Shown in pieces: positions 26,328 to 33,723 of a stretch of DNA of 64,000 nt. Under the pieces are notes generated by a model that was not told where the DNA came from, did not search any database, and saw only the letters and a list, made by a program, of their open reading frames with translations. Position 1 is the first letter of the stretch. The number at the start of each line of letters is the position of its first letter. The stretch is from Janthinobacterium psychrotolerans (GTDB lineage Bacteria; Pseudomonadota; Gammaproteobacteria; Burkholderiales; Burkholderiaceae_D), in NCBI RefSeq assembly GCF_001677885.1, contig NZ_LOCQ01000046.1, positions 57,898 to 121,897 of the forward strand, in the 5' to 3' direction. The translations under genes were made by a program, and so were the position numbers.

Positions 26328-27468
26328 GGTCGTCACCAACGGCCTTGCCGGCAATGGTCAGCGACGACAGCGGCCAGCCGGCCGCTGCCATCGATGCTTC
26401 CAGCTGCGCCGCATGCTGGCGCAAGGTTTCGGCGCTCGCGTCGCTGCCGGCCTGCATCTGGATCTGGACTTTGCCTGCTTGCAATACCACCTGCGCCGAC
26501 AGGTCGCCCAGCAGCGGAAACTGGAAGCGCACGCTGCTGCGCCAGGCGGTGGCGTCTTCGTCCTGGCCGGCGTGCTGGCCGCCTTCCGGCGCGTCTTTGG
26601 TGATATCCCACTGCATTTTTTGTCCGGGCCACGCTTCGCCCTGCCATTGCACCCTGGACTGTTCATGCGTGTGCAACTGCAGGTTGATCAGCTGCGCTTG
26701 CGCCAGGTCGGTACCGTTCTTCATCACTTCGCCTTGCAGGGTCTTCTGCATTTGCGGCTCGAGCAGCAAGGAGGCCAGCGGACGCTTGCCGTCGGCCCAT
26801 TCGGCCACATGCGACTCATAGAACAGGCCGCTGCTGCCGACGGCGTCGCGCAGGTTTTGCGCCACTTGCGACGGATTGGTGCCTGGCGTGGCCATCAGGC
26901 TGGTCTTGCCGACCAGCGACAGCGGCGCGCCAGGCACGCTTTCGGCCTGGCTCAGCACGGTGCTGATGGCGCGCGCGGTACTGCTCAGCTCGGGGGCTGG
27001 CGTGTCGGCGTTCAGCGAGGGCAGCAAATTGGACGGTGTCAACGGTGCGCGGCCCAGCAGCGCCGCTTGCGCGCTACCGGCGCGCATGCCGGCCTGGGCG
27101 CCTTGCGCCGACGTTGCCTCGGGCTCGGCTTGCGCGTCGGCATAGGTCAGCATGGCGCCGCCGCCACGCGGATCCTGGCCGGCGCCGATCTGGAACGAGG
27201 GGCGGGGATTGATGCCGACCAGCAGCAGCGGGACTTCGGCGCCCAGCTGTGCGCCGGCCGGCAGCTGCATGCGGGCCGGGGTGCCGGCCACGCGCACCAG
27301 ATAACTGCCGTCGGTCATGCGCGCCATTACCTGGCCGGGCATCGATTTGCCGACCATGCCCTGCAGCGAACGCTGGAATTCGGCCTGGCGTGGCTCGGCG
27401 GCCGTATCGGCCGGCCGGGTACTCTTGACCGGCGCGACCGGCGCCATGCCGATATTATTGGGCAGCAT
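26317..27468 (-). CDS. Second FliK-like (hook-length control) protein
   Basis: A 383-aa protein with a C-terminal Flg_hook-like region (about residues 290-380: WRSSVRFQFPLLGDLSAQVVLQAGKVQIQMQ, then LRQHAAQLEASMAAAGWPLSSLTI). The conserved Leu-x-Pro-x2-LG core of true FliK (LNPPDLGPL) is replaced by FPLLGDLSAQV. The N-terminal half is Ala/Gln-rich like a ruler, and residues 45-90 form a small beta-rich unit (VMARMTDGSYLVRVAGTPARMQLPAGAQLGAEVPLLLV). It lies in the late operon with fliT and the FlhB C-domain. The true FliK is at 17978-19222, so this is a paralogue of unproven role. Confidence 0.78.
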   Translation of the reverse strand: MLPNNIGMAPVAPVKSTRPADTAAEPRQAEFQRSLQGMVGKSMPGQVMARMTDGSYLVRVAGTPARMQLPAGAQLGAEVPLLLVGINPRPSFQIGAGQDPRGGGAMLTYADAQAEPEATSAQGAQAGMRAGSAQAALLGRAPLTPSNLLPSLNADTPAPELSSTARAISTVLSQAESVPGAPLSLVGKTSLMATPGTNPSQVAQNLRDAVGSSGLFYESHVAEWADGKRPLASLLLEPQMQKTLQGEVMKNGTDLAQAQLINLQLHTHEQSRVQWQGEAWPGQKMQWDITKDAPEGGQHAGQDEDATAWRSSVRFQFPLLGDLSAQVVLQAGKVQIQMQAGSDASAETLRQHAAQLEASMAAAGWPLSSLTIAGKAVGDDHAG

Positions 27469-27485
27469 GGCGCCGGACCCGGTTC

Positions 27486-27812
27486 TTAAACGCTATAGGC
27501 GTTGGCCAGGCGCCGTTCGGTGGTGGTGCTGTTGATCAGCCTGGACAATTGCGCCATCCACGGCATGGTCAGGTCGCGGATCTTGCGGTCGTCTTCCAGC
27601 ATCTGTTTGATCAGCACCACCTTGCGCAAGCGCCCGGCGCTTTCCAGCACGACCTGGTCTTCATTGTTCTTCAGGCGCTGTGCATGGTCGCTGATCTGCC
27701 GTTCCAGGATTTCAAGTTCATCCCATTCGGCGTTGCTGGCGGCTACCAGCATGCGCGCCGTCAGCGCCCGCATTGCTTCGTAGGTGGCGAGGACCTGCTG
27801 ATTGGTCATCAT
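27486..27812 (-). CDS. fliT: FliT-like flagellar export chaperone
   Basis: Small helical protein of 108 aa, FliT size, directly after fliS. FliT is the chaperone for the filament cap FliD. It contains TYEAMRALTARMLVAASNAEWDELEILERQISDHAQRLK and ends LTMPWMAQLSRLINSTTTERRLANAYSV, with helix-forming heptads. Family conservation is low, so the call rests on size, helicity and the fliD-fliS-fliT order. The start could be either Met of the pair at 27812 and 27809. Confidence 0.85.
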   Translation of the reverse strand: MMTNQQVLATYEAMRALTARMLVAASNAEWDELEILERQISDHAQRLKNNEDQVVLESAGRLRKVVLIKQMLEDDRKIRDLTMPWMAQLSRLINSTTTERRLANAYSV

Positions 27813-27813
27813 C

Positions 27814-28269
27814 TCAGGCGCTCGCGTAGTTGGACATGCGGGCCACCGGCGCATCGCCGTTGGCCAGGTTGATGCCGCCTGGGGTGCCGATGGCGTTCCA
27901 GGTGTCGCGCAGGTCGGTCAGCAGGCGCTGCACTTCCTCGAGGATGGCCAGGTCGTTCTTCAGGTTGGCCGTCAGCAGGCGCGCACCCATGTATTCATAC
28001 AGCGCATCGAGGTTTTCGGCGATCTCGCCACCGGCATTCTTGTCCAGGCTGGCGCGCAGGCCATGGTCGATCAGCTGCATGGCGCGCGAAATGGATTTGC
28101 CTTTTTCCGGGATATTGCCGGCTTTCATGTGCATCTGCGCGCTCAGCACGGCCACCAGCGCGCCGTCGTAGAGCATGGCGATCAGCTTGTGCGGCGAGGC
28201 GGCGCCGATCCCCGTTTCCAGTCCGACCTTGGCGTAGGATTGTGCGCCCTTGTTTGATGATCCAAACAT
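27814..28269 (-). CDS. fliS: FliS, flagellin export chaperone
   Basis: Cytoplasmic chaperone that binds the C-terminus of flagellin. The 151-aa product has the conserved Tyr-rich start (GAQSYAKVGLETGIGAASPHKLIAMLYDGAL), the central helices with KGKSISRAMQLIDHGLRASLD, and ALYEYMGARLLTANLKND. It lies 30 bases after fliD and is followed by fliT with a one-base gap. Confidence 0.96.
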   Translation of the reverse strand: MFGSSNKGAQSYAKVGLETGIGAASPHKLIAMLYDGALVAVLSAQMHMKAGNIPEKGKSISRAMQLIDHGLRASLDKNAGGEIAENLDALYEYMGARLLTANLKNDLAILEEVQRLLTDLRDTWNAIGTPGGINLANGDAPVARMSNYASA

Positions 28270-28299
28270 TCGTTTTCCTCTGGTAAAGATGCGTTAACT

Positions 28300-30297
28300 C
28301 TAGGACAGCTTCGAGAGTTGCTGAGTCAAGAAATTGCTGGTGCTGTTCATATTACTGAGCGTCACGTCGAGCGAACTGTATTGCCTGCGCAGCCGCGCCT
28401 CGGTCAGGGTCAGCCGGGTATTGAGCGCATCGCGTTGCTTGGTGATATCGGCGATGCTCTTGTTCAAACCGTTACTCTTGTTCTGGATCAGGCCTGCCGT
28501 GCCGAGGTAATTATCGGTGATAGTAGCAAACAAGGCGCTGATGCCCTTGGAAATATTCACCGTGCCGCGGTCGCCGAGCTGCCCGCCATTGATCAGCACG
28601 GCAATGCCGGCGCTGCCGGAGCCGGCCGAACCTGTGAGGGTCTGGCCGCTGCCGACGGCCACCGCGCCGTCGATGGTGCCGGCCACGTCTTCTCCGGTGG
28701 TCATGGTGGGCGTGCCGAACAGGTCGTTGGCGCCGCTGCCGGTAATTTCCAGCTTCGACGAGGAACCATATTTGTTCGAAACAATGCTCAGCACCCCGTT
28801 TTGCTGCGTTACCTTGACGCCGGCCGTGGTGTCGGTGACGCCCGAGGCGCCATTGATCAGGGACTGCAGGTGGCTCACCAGGCTGTCGGCCGTATAGCTG
28901 CCTGGCACCAGGGTCGCCTTGGTGCTGACACCATTGATGGTCAGCGACAGGTTGTCGTTGACGCCGGCGGTGATGGTCAGGTTGGCCGCCGTGCTGCCCA
29001 CCAGCGTGCCTTGCGTGGCCAGCCTGGAAATCGAGATGCCCTTGGTGCCGACGCTCGAATTGCTGGTCGAACTGACAAAACTGACCAGGCTGTCGGTGGT
29101 CGAACCGGAAGTGGCCAGCAGCTTGATGACGTCGTCCGAATTCTTGTCGATCGCCGTTTGCAGCTTGCCGGTATCGAGCTTCAGGGTGCCGTCTTTCTGA
29201 AAAGCGACGCCCAATTGGCTCAGGCTCGTCACGGTGCTGTCCAGGCCAGGCACGCTGGTGCCAAACAGCTTGCGCAAGCTGGCCTGCAGGCTGTTGGTGG
29301 TCGAATCGCCGATCAGTGGACCGCCGCTGCGCGCCGCACCCTTTTTCAGGTCGGGCGTGACGGCCGTCAGGCCGTTGATGGTGGTATTGAGTTCGTTGTA
29401 GGCCTTGACGAAATTGGTCAGCGCCGACTTGATGCCGGACGTGTCCATGTTGACGCCGACATTGCTGACGCCAATCTTGAGCACCGTCATCGTCACGCCG
29501 GGCACGGCGTTATCGACATTGTTGGTCTGGCTGGTAATGGCCACGCCATTGACGGTCAGCTTGGCATTTTGGCCAGCATTACTTTGCGTCATGTTCTGCG
29601 CGCCATTCGGCGCATAGGCCAGCAAGTTGCTGATGTCCTGGTCGCCGGCCACGGACACGCGCATGCTTGACGATTCGCCGCTCTTGTCCGAGGTCAGCAC
29701 CAGGCGGTTCGGCTTGTCGCTGCCGTCGGAGATGATGCTGGCGGTCACGCCGATGCCGGCCTTGTTGATGGCGTCGCGGATGCCTTGCAGGGAATTATTG
29801 CTGCTGTCGATGGTGACGGTGCGCGCCGCGCGAGCCGGATCGAGGTCGAAGGTGGAACCCGTATATTTGCCGTCGGTCAGGGTGCCACCCTTGACGCTGC
29901 CGAAGTCGAACGTCAGCACGGTGCTGGCGCCCGAACCAATCAGGGCGCTGGTGCTGGCCTGGCCAGCAGCGGAAATGGTCTGCGCCTGCGCCAGCTGGCC
30001 CACGTTGACGCTGTAATTGCCCTTGACGGTATCTTTGCCGGCGCTGGCAGTGAGCACCTTGTCGTCCGAGGTGGTGGCGTTGGCCACCTTGTATTTTGAG
30101 GCATCGGCCAGCGCGGTGACCGTGCCCTGGAAGGCGCCGACCGCGCCGCTCAGCGTGCCAAAGGCGGAGATTTGGGAGGTAATTTCCTTCTCTTTGTTCT
30201 GCATGGCAACAAAGGGGCGGCTTTCCACGGTCATCAACTGACTGACCAGGTCATTTACGTTCAGAACGCCACCAGTACTAAGGGGGGCAACAGCCAC
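28300..30297 (-). CDS. fliD: FliD, filament cap protein
   Basis: HAP2, the cap that folds flagellin at the filament tip. The 665-aa protein is longer than the enteric one (468 aa). The termini carry the diagnostic parts: VNDLVSQLMTVESRPFVAMQNKEKEITSQISAFGTLSGAVGAFQ and the C-terminal coiled coil with ITKQRDALNTRLTLTEARLRRQYSSLDVTLSNMNSTSNFLTQQLSKL. The Ser/Thr/Gly-rich centre is exposed and variable. The start is GTG at 30297 with AGGAGG five bases upstream. A strong sigma-28 promoter lies ahead. Confidence 0.95.
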   Translation of the reverse strand: MAVAPLSTGGVLNVNDLVSQLMTVESRPFVAMQNKEKEITSQISAFGTLSGAVGAFQGTVTALADASKYKVANATTSDDKVLTASAGKDTVKGNYSVNVGQLAQAQTISAAGQASTSALIGSGASTVLTFDFGSVKGGTLTDGKYTGSTFDLDPARAARTVTIDSSNNSLQGIRDAINKAGIGVTASIISDGSDKPNRLVLTSDKSGESSSMRVSVAGDQDISNLLAYAPNGAQNMTQSNAGQNAKLTVNGVAITSQTNNVDNAVPGVTMTVLKIGVSNVGVNMDTSGIKSALTNFVKAYNELNTTINGLTAVTPDLKKGAARSGGPLIGDSTTNSLQASLRKLFGTSVPGLDSTVTSLSQLGVAFQKDGTLKLDTGKLQTAIDKNSDDVIKLLATSGSTTDSLVSFVSSTSNSSVGTKGISISRLATQGTLVGSTAANLTITAGVNDNLSLTINGVSTKATLVPGSYTADSLVSHLQSLINGASGVTDTTAGVKVTQQNGVLSIVSNKYGSSSKLEITGSGANDLFGTPTMTTGEDVAGTIDGAVAVGSGQTLTGSAGSGSAGIAVLINGGQLGDRGTVNISKGISALFATITDNYLGTAGLIQNKSNGLNKSIADITKQRDALNTRLTLTEARLRRQYSSLDVTLSNMNSTSNFLTQQLSKLS

Positions 30298-30332
30298 AAT
30301 AACCTCCTATGGGAATGCATGAATATACCTGG

Positions 30333-30359
30333 TTAACGGCATATTCCATCGAGACTTTA
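30333..30359 (-). promoter_or_regulatory. Sigma-28 promoter for fliD (and fliST downstream)
   Basis: On the minus strand TAAAGTCT (30352-30359), 11 bases, GCCGTTAA (30333-30340). This is 7/8 plus 7/8 against the FliA consensus, about 36 bases before the fliD GTG. It should drive fliD and the genes after it. Confidence 0.82.
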
Positions 30360-30417
30360 GAGGGGTGTTTGGCCAGCTGTTTGCCCTATGCCGCCAAACG
30401 GTGGCACAGGGCCGGTG

Positions 30418-30786
30418 TCATGCCGTCTGCTTGATCAGCAAACCCTGGGCTTTTTCCAGCGCCTTGCCGATTTCCAGCGCTTCCTTGGTCGGCATCTGGC
30501 GGATCACCTCGCGCGTTTGCTGGTCGATCACCTTGACGATGGTGCGCTCGCTGTCGGTGTCGACCGAAAACTCCAGCTGGCGCGACATGAACTGCATCAC
30601 CTTGTTGATCTCGCTGACGACCTGCTTGACCTCTTTCAACTCGGACTGTGCGTCTTCCTTGCCGCTGGCCTTGCTGTCCGGCGCGCTGGCCGCCGCCGGT
30701 TTGGCGGCGGTGCTGCTACTGCCGGGCGTGACCGCGGTGCGCTGTGGCGCCGTTGCCGGCAGGCCGTTTGTTGCCTGGATATCCAT
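30418..30786 (-). CDS. flaG: FlaG family protein
   Basis: Small cytoplasmic protein (122 aa) found between flagellin and fliD in many polar and peritrichous flagellates, linked to filament length. The first half is a Pro/Ala/Ser-rich linker. The FlaG domain (about residues 55-120) reads VSEINKVMQFMSRQLEFSVDTDSERTIVKVIDQQTREVIRQMPTKEALEIGKAL, with the diagnostic VIRQMPT/P phrase. AAAGGA precedes the ATG. It lies between the fliC1 terminator and fliD. Confidence 0.93.
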   Translation of the reverse strand: MDIQATNGLPATAPQRTAVTPGSSSTAAKPAAASAPDSKASGKEDAQSELKEVKQVVSEINKVMQFMSRQLEFSVDTDSERTIVKVIDQQTREVIRQMPTKEALEIGKALEKAQGLLIKQTA

Positions 30787-30808
30787 GATGGTGTCCTTTA
30801 ACGGAAAT

Positions 30809-30849
30809 TCCCCGGCGGATCAAGATGCGATATCTGGATCGGCCGGGGA
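30809..30849 (-). terminator. Terminator-like hairpin after fliC1
   Basis: On the minus strand CCCCGGCC-GATC pairs with GATC-CGCCGGGG around a 14-base loop, followed by AATTT. It lies 29 bases after the fliC1 stop. The U-tract is short, so some read-through into flaG is likely. Confidence 0.65.
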
Positions 30850-30877
30850 GGGCTAAGACGGTGCTACGGGGCGGCGA

Positions 30878-32329
30878 TTAACCGCGCAGCAGCGACAGCA
30901 CGCCGTTCGGCAGCGAGTTGGCCTGGGCCAGCATGGCGGTACCAGCCTGTTGCAGGATCTGGCCGCGTGTCAGCTTGGCCGTTTCCGCCGCGAAGTCGGT
31001 ATCCTGGATGCGGCTACGGGAAGCCGACAGGTTTTCCGAAGTCGATTCCAGGTTGCTGACGGCCGTTTCAAAACGCGACTGCAAGGCGCCGAAGGAAGCG
31101 CGCTGGCTGTTGACATTGGCCAGCGCGGAATCGAGAATCTTCAGCGCTTTGTTCGAACCATCGACAGTCGACACGTCGATGCTGGACACCGCGTTCAGGG
31201 TGGCGGCACCGGCGACGACACCACTCTTGCCTGCGCCCGTATCATTGCCGATCGAGAAGCCCTTGTCGGAGTTCATCGAAATATAGCCCATCGACACCGC
31301 CGTACCGGCGGTGGCGACCGTGGCGGCAGCGCTGGAGGTGCCATCGGCGGCGATCGCTGCAGCGGTGAAGGTCGACGTTGCGCTATTGTTTTTCAGCGAA
31401 ATGTTGTTGCCGGCAACATTGGTCAGCACCAGGCCGTCCTTGGCGTCGTTCAGCTTGGCCGTCACGCCGGTGGTGGACGACACATCGTTGAAGGCGCTCA
31501 CTGCCGATGCCAGGCCCGATGCGTTATTTGCGCCCACCGTGAAGGTGACGTTCGAGGCGGTGCTGTTGTCGGAGGTGACCGCCAGCGCATAGACGCCGCT
31601 GGCCGTAAACTTGACTGCTTCTTCGGTTTTGGCCGTTGCCGTCACGCCCGTGTCGGCGGTCTTGCCGTTGATGGTGGCCGCCAGGGTTTGCGCCGTGTCA
31701 GCGGTTGTCACCGAGACCGAAGCCGTTTTCAGACCCTGGATGTCGAATGTGCCGGTCGAGTAAGCGGTCGCTGTCGAAGTACTGACCGTTGCTGGTGCCG
31801 AGGCCGACGACTGGTTGTTGCCGTAGTTATTGGTACGGAAGTTGGCGGTCGTGGCCTGGATGGTCTGGCCGGCGTTGGCGCCGACCTGGAACGATGCCGA
31901 GCCGAACGAGCCGTCGAGCAGTTTCAGGCCGTTGAACTCCGACGTTTGCGAGATGCGGTCGGCTTCCGACAACAGCTGGCCGACCTCGGCCTGGATCGCC
32001 TTGCGGTCGCCGGCCGAGTTGGTGGCGTTCGACGACTGGACCGACAGTTCGCGGACACGTTGCAGAATGTCGCCCGTCGATTTCAGCGAACCCTCGGCCG
32101 TTTGCAGCAGCGAGACGCCGTCGTTGGCATTGCGCTTGGCTTGATCGAGGCCGCGGATTTGCGACGTGAAACGCTCGGAAATCGCCAGGCCCGCGGCATC
32201 GTCTTTTGCGCTATTGATGCGCAAACCCGAGGACAGGCGTTGCAATGAGGTGGACAGGGCGGACTGCGACGTGCTCAGGTTGCGTTGTGCATTCAGTGAC
32301 GCGGTATTGGTATTGATTACTGAGGCCAT
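30878..32329 (-). CDS. fliC: Flagellin 1 (FliC)
   Basis: Filament subunit, 483 aa. The N-terminal D0/D1 region (residues 1-170) is canonical: [50 protein letters not shown] and ELSVQSSNATNS. The C-terminal D1/D0 has [19 protein letters not shown] and [19 protein letters not shown]. The exposed centre (about 170-390) is rich in Ala, Thr and Ser. Very close to the flagellin at 33724-35175, with identical length, so the two arose by tandem duplication. Own sigma-28 promoter and GGAG ribosome site. The numbering 1/2 is mine. Confidence 0.97.
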   Translation of the reverse strand: MASVINTNTASLNAQRNLSTSQSALSTSLQRLSSGLRINSAKDDAAGLAISERFTSQIRGLDQAKRNANDGVSLLQTAEGSLKSTGDILQRVRELSVQSSNATNSAGDRKAIQAEVGQLLSEADRISQTSEFNGLKLLDGSFGSASFQVGANAGQTIQATTANFRTNNYGNNQSSASAPATVSTSTATAYSTGTFDIQGLKTASVSVTTADTAQTLAATINGKTADTGVTATAKTEEAVKFTASGVYALAVTSDNSTASNVTFTVGANNASGLASAVSAFNDVSSTTGVTAKLNDAKDGLVLTNVAGNNISLKNNSATSTFTAAAIAADGTSSAAATVATAGTAVSMGYISMNSDKGFSIGNDTGAGKSGVVAGAATLNAVSSIDVSTVDGSNKALKILDSALANVNSQRASFGALQSRFETAVSNLESTSENLSASRSRIQDTDFAAETAKLTRGQILQQAGTAMLAQANSLPNGVLSLLRG

Positions 32330-32419
32330 TTTGAAGCTCCTTGCTATATGTTTTGGCTAGATGCCTGTTACCTTGGTCTGCCCCTCCATTCCGGGACACT
32401 CACACCGCAGTTATATTCA

Positions 32420-32446
32420 TTAACGGAATGCTCTGTGGAAAGTTTA
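32420..32446 (-). promoter_or_regulatory. Sigma-28 promoter of fliC1
   Basis: Minus strand TAAACTTT (32439-32446), 11 bases, TCCGTTAA (32420-32427). 7/8 plus 6/8 against the FliA consensus. It lies 90 bases before the ATG, leaving a leader of about 83 bases closely similar to that of fliC2. Confidence 0.85.
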
Positions 32447-32581
32447 GGAAAAGAAAGTCGCTATATTTTTGTTTCTCACTCTCAAGTTGCCGTGCTTGAG
32501 GGCGTTTAAACGACACAATTTCAATAAACTTTAGGGTGAAAATAATTAAATGAAAGAAATATTTTTTATTATTTTCTTATC
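32447..32581. other. AT-rich spacer between fliC1 promoter and IS
   Basis: About 135 bases, far richer in A and T than the rest of the window, with runs such as ATATTTTTTATTATTTT. No ORF or convincing promoter seen. It could act as an UP-type element for fliC1 or simply be the remnant downstream flank of fliC2 from before the IS insertion. Confidence 0.5.
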
Positions 32582-32589
32582 AAAAAAAT
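32582..32589 (+). repeat. Target-site duplication, left copy
   Basis: AAAAAAAT directly before the left inverted repeat; identical to 33644-33651 directly after the right one. Confidence 0.88.
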
Positions 32590-32625
32590 GGCTATGTCAG
32601 CGAAAACGGTGGGAACGCCGTGAAA
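32590..32625 (+). repeat. IS left terminal inverted repeat
   Basis: First 10 bases GGCTATGTCA match the right end exactly; the next 26 match in part, with a second conserved block GTGGGAACG. Confidence 0.88.
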
Positions 32626-32672
32626 TTTCTGCGCTCTAAACTGATCAGGTATTGCCTTTCAAGGAGCCGATC

Positions 32673-33641
32673 ATGGACACCGCCCAGTGGCAGGCCTTCG
32701 CCAGGCAATTCCCGCAACTGTCGCATCGCCAGCGCCTTGCCAGCGGCGACTTGTTGCGCACCAGCGCGCCACAGAATGCGGCCGTCGTCCTGATCGAGCA
32801 GACAGCGCAGGCGCAACTGCATTGTCCGGCATGTCTATCCACACACTTCCACCGGCATGGCCAGGCCCACGGCTTGCAACGCTATCGCTGCGTACCCTGC
32901 CGCAAAACCTTCAACGCCTTGAGCGGCACGCCGCTGGCGCACCTGCACCACAAGGAACGCTGGCTGGCCTATGCCGATTGCCTGCTCAACTCGTTTTCGG
33001 TACGCAAGGTCGCCAGCCAGGTAAGCATCCATCGCAACACCAGCTTTCGCTGGCGCCACCGCTTCCTGGCGCTGGCCAAGACCGACCGGCCACGCTGTCT
33101 GCACGGCATCACCGAGGCCGACGACATGTATCTGCTGGAGTCGCAAAAAGGTTCAAGACACATGACGCGGCCGGCGCGCCAGCGCGGTGGCCGCGCCAGC
33201 CAGCGTGGCATCTCCAACGAGCAGGTGTGCGTGCTGGTGGCGCGCGACCGTACCGGCCAAACCGTCGATTTCGTCGCCGGCATGGGCCAGCTGACCAAGG
33301 CCATACTGCACGCCTGCCTGCCGCCGGTGATCGACCGCGACATCCTGCTGGTGAGCGATGGCCATCCGGCCTATCCCGCTTTTGCCAGGGAAATCGGCAT
33401 CGAACATGCAGCGGTCAACCTGCGCGCTGGCATCCGCGTGCGCGGCACGGTGCATGTGCAGAACGTCAACGCCTATCACAGCCGGCTGCGCGGCTGGCTA
33501 CGTGCGTTTCATGGCGTGGCCACGCGCTACTTGCCCAACTACCTGGGCTGGCGCTGGATACTCGACGCGAAGAGAATATTGTCGCCCGAAAGCTTGCTCA
33601 GGGCCACTTTGGGGACGTTCCCACATTTGATGGTGACATAG
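32673..33641 (+). CDS. IS1595-family (ISXO2-like) transposase
   Basis: Catalyses movement of the surrounding IS. The 322-aa protein has an N-terminal zinc-ribbon (about residues 50-80: CPACLSTHFHRHGQAHG, then RYRCVPCRKTF). An HTH-like segment follows (SVRKVASQVSIHRNTSFRWRHRFL). The DDE/N nuclease core includes ADDMYLLESQKGS, LLVSDGHPAY and HVQNVNAYHSRLRGWL, then FHGVATRYLPNYLGWRW, a phrase typical of ISXO2-like transposases. The ATG at 32673 has AAGGAG eight bases upstream. No frameshift or stop. Confidence 0.94.
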   Translation: MDTAQWQAFARQFPQLSHRQRLASGDLLRTSAPQNAAVVLIEQTAQAQLHCPACLSTHFHRHGQAHGLQRYRCVPCRKTFNALSGTPLAHLHHKERWLAYADCLLNSFSVRKVASQVSIHRNTSFRWRHRFLALAKTDRPRCLHGITEADDMYLLESQKGSRHMTRPARQRGGRASQRGISNEQVCVLVARDRTGQTVDFVAGMGQLTKAILHACLPPVIDRDILLVSDGHPAYPAFAREIGIEHAAVNLRAGIRVRGTVHVQNVNAYHSRLRGWLRAFHGVATRYLPNYLGWRWILDAKRILSPESLLRATLGTFPHLMVT

Positions 33642-33643
33642 CC
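33608..33643 (-). repeat. IS right terminal inverted repeat
   Basis: Inverted partner of 32590-32625. The transposase stop codon (TAG at 33639-33641) lies inside it. Confidence 0.88.
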
Positions 33644-33651
33644 AAAAAAAT
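33644..33651 (+). repeat. Target-site duplication, right copy
   Basis: AAAAAAAT directly after the right inverted repeat. Read on the minus strand it is ATTTTTTT, the tail of the fliC2 terminator. Confidence 0.88.
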
Positions 33652-33680
33652 CCCCGGCACGGATGATTCCGGCCGGGGAT
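33644..33680 (-). terminator. Rho-independent terminator of fliC2
   Basis: Minus strand ATCCCCGGCC pairs with GCCGGGGAT, followed by seven T residues (33644-33650). It lies 44 bases after the fliC2 stop. The IS is inserted at the far end of its T-run; the target duplication restored the run, so the terminator still looks complete. Confidence 0.9.
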
Positions 33681-33723
33681 GGCATGGTTGTTCCAGGCGC
33701 CGGCGCGGCGCCGTGGAACGGGG

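Larger units (their letters stand above)
32590..33643 (+). mobile_element. IS1595/ISXO2-like insertion sequence, complete
   Basis: A 1054-bp element with imperfect 36-bp terminal inverted repeats (32590-32625 and 33608-33643). Both ends start GGCTATGTCA when read inward and share an inner block TGTGGGAACG / GGTGGGAACG. It is flanked by the 8-bp direct repeat AAAAAAAT (32582-32589 and 33644-33651), the duplication size of the IS1595 family. It carries one intact transposase and so may be active. The right-hand duplication is also the U-tract of the fliC2 terminator. Confidence 0.93.

Noticed and set aside
30786..30804. TCCGTTAA just before flaG, identical to the fliC -10 boxes
   Set aside because: No -35 at the right distance, and the transcript would start almost at the ATG, leaving no ribosome site. 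It is more simply the AAAGGA ribosome site region.
32523..32549. TAAACTTT on the plus strand in the AT-rich spacer, resembling a sigma-28 -35
   Set aside because: No -10 box 11 bases downstream and it points into the IS.
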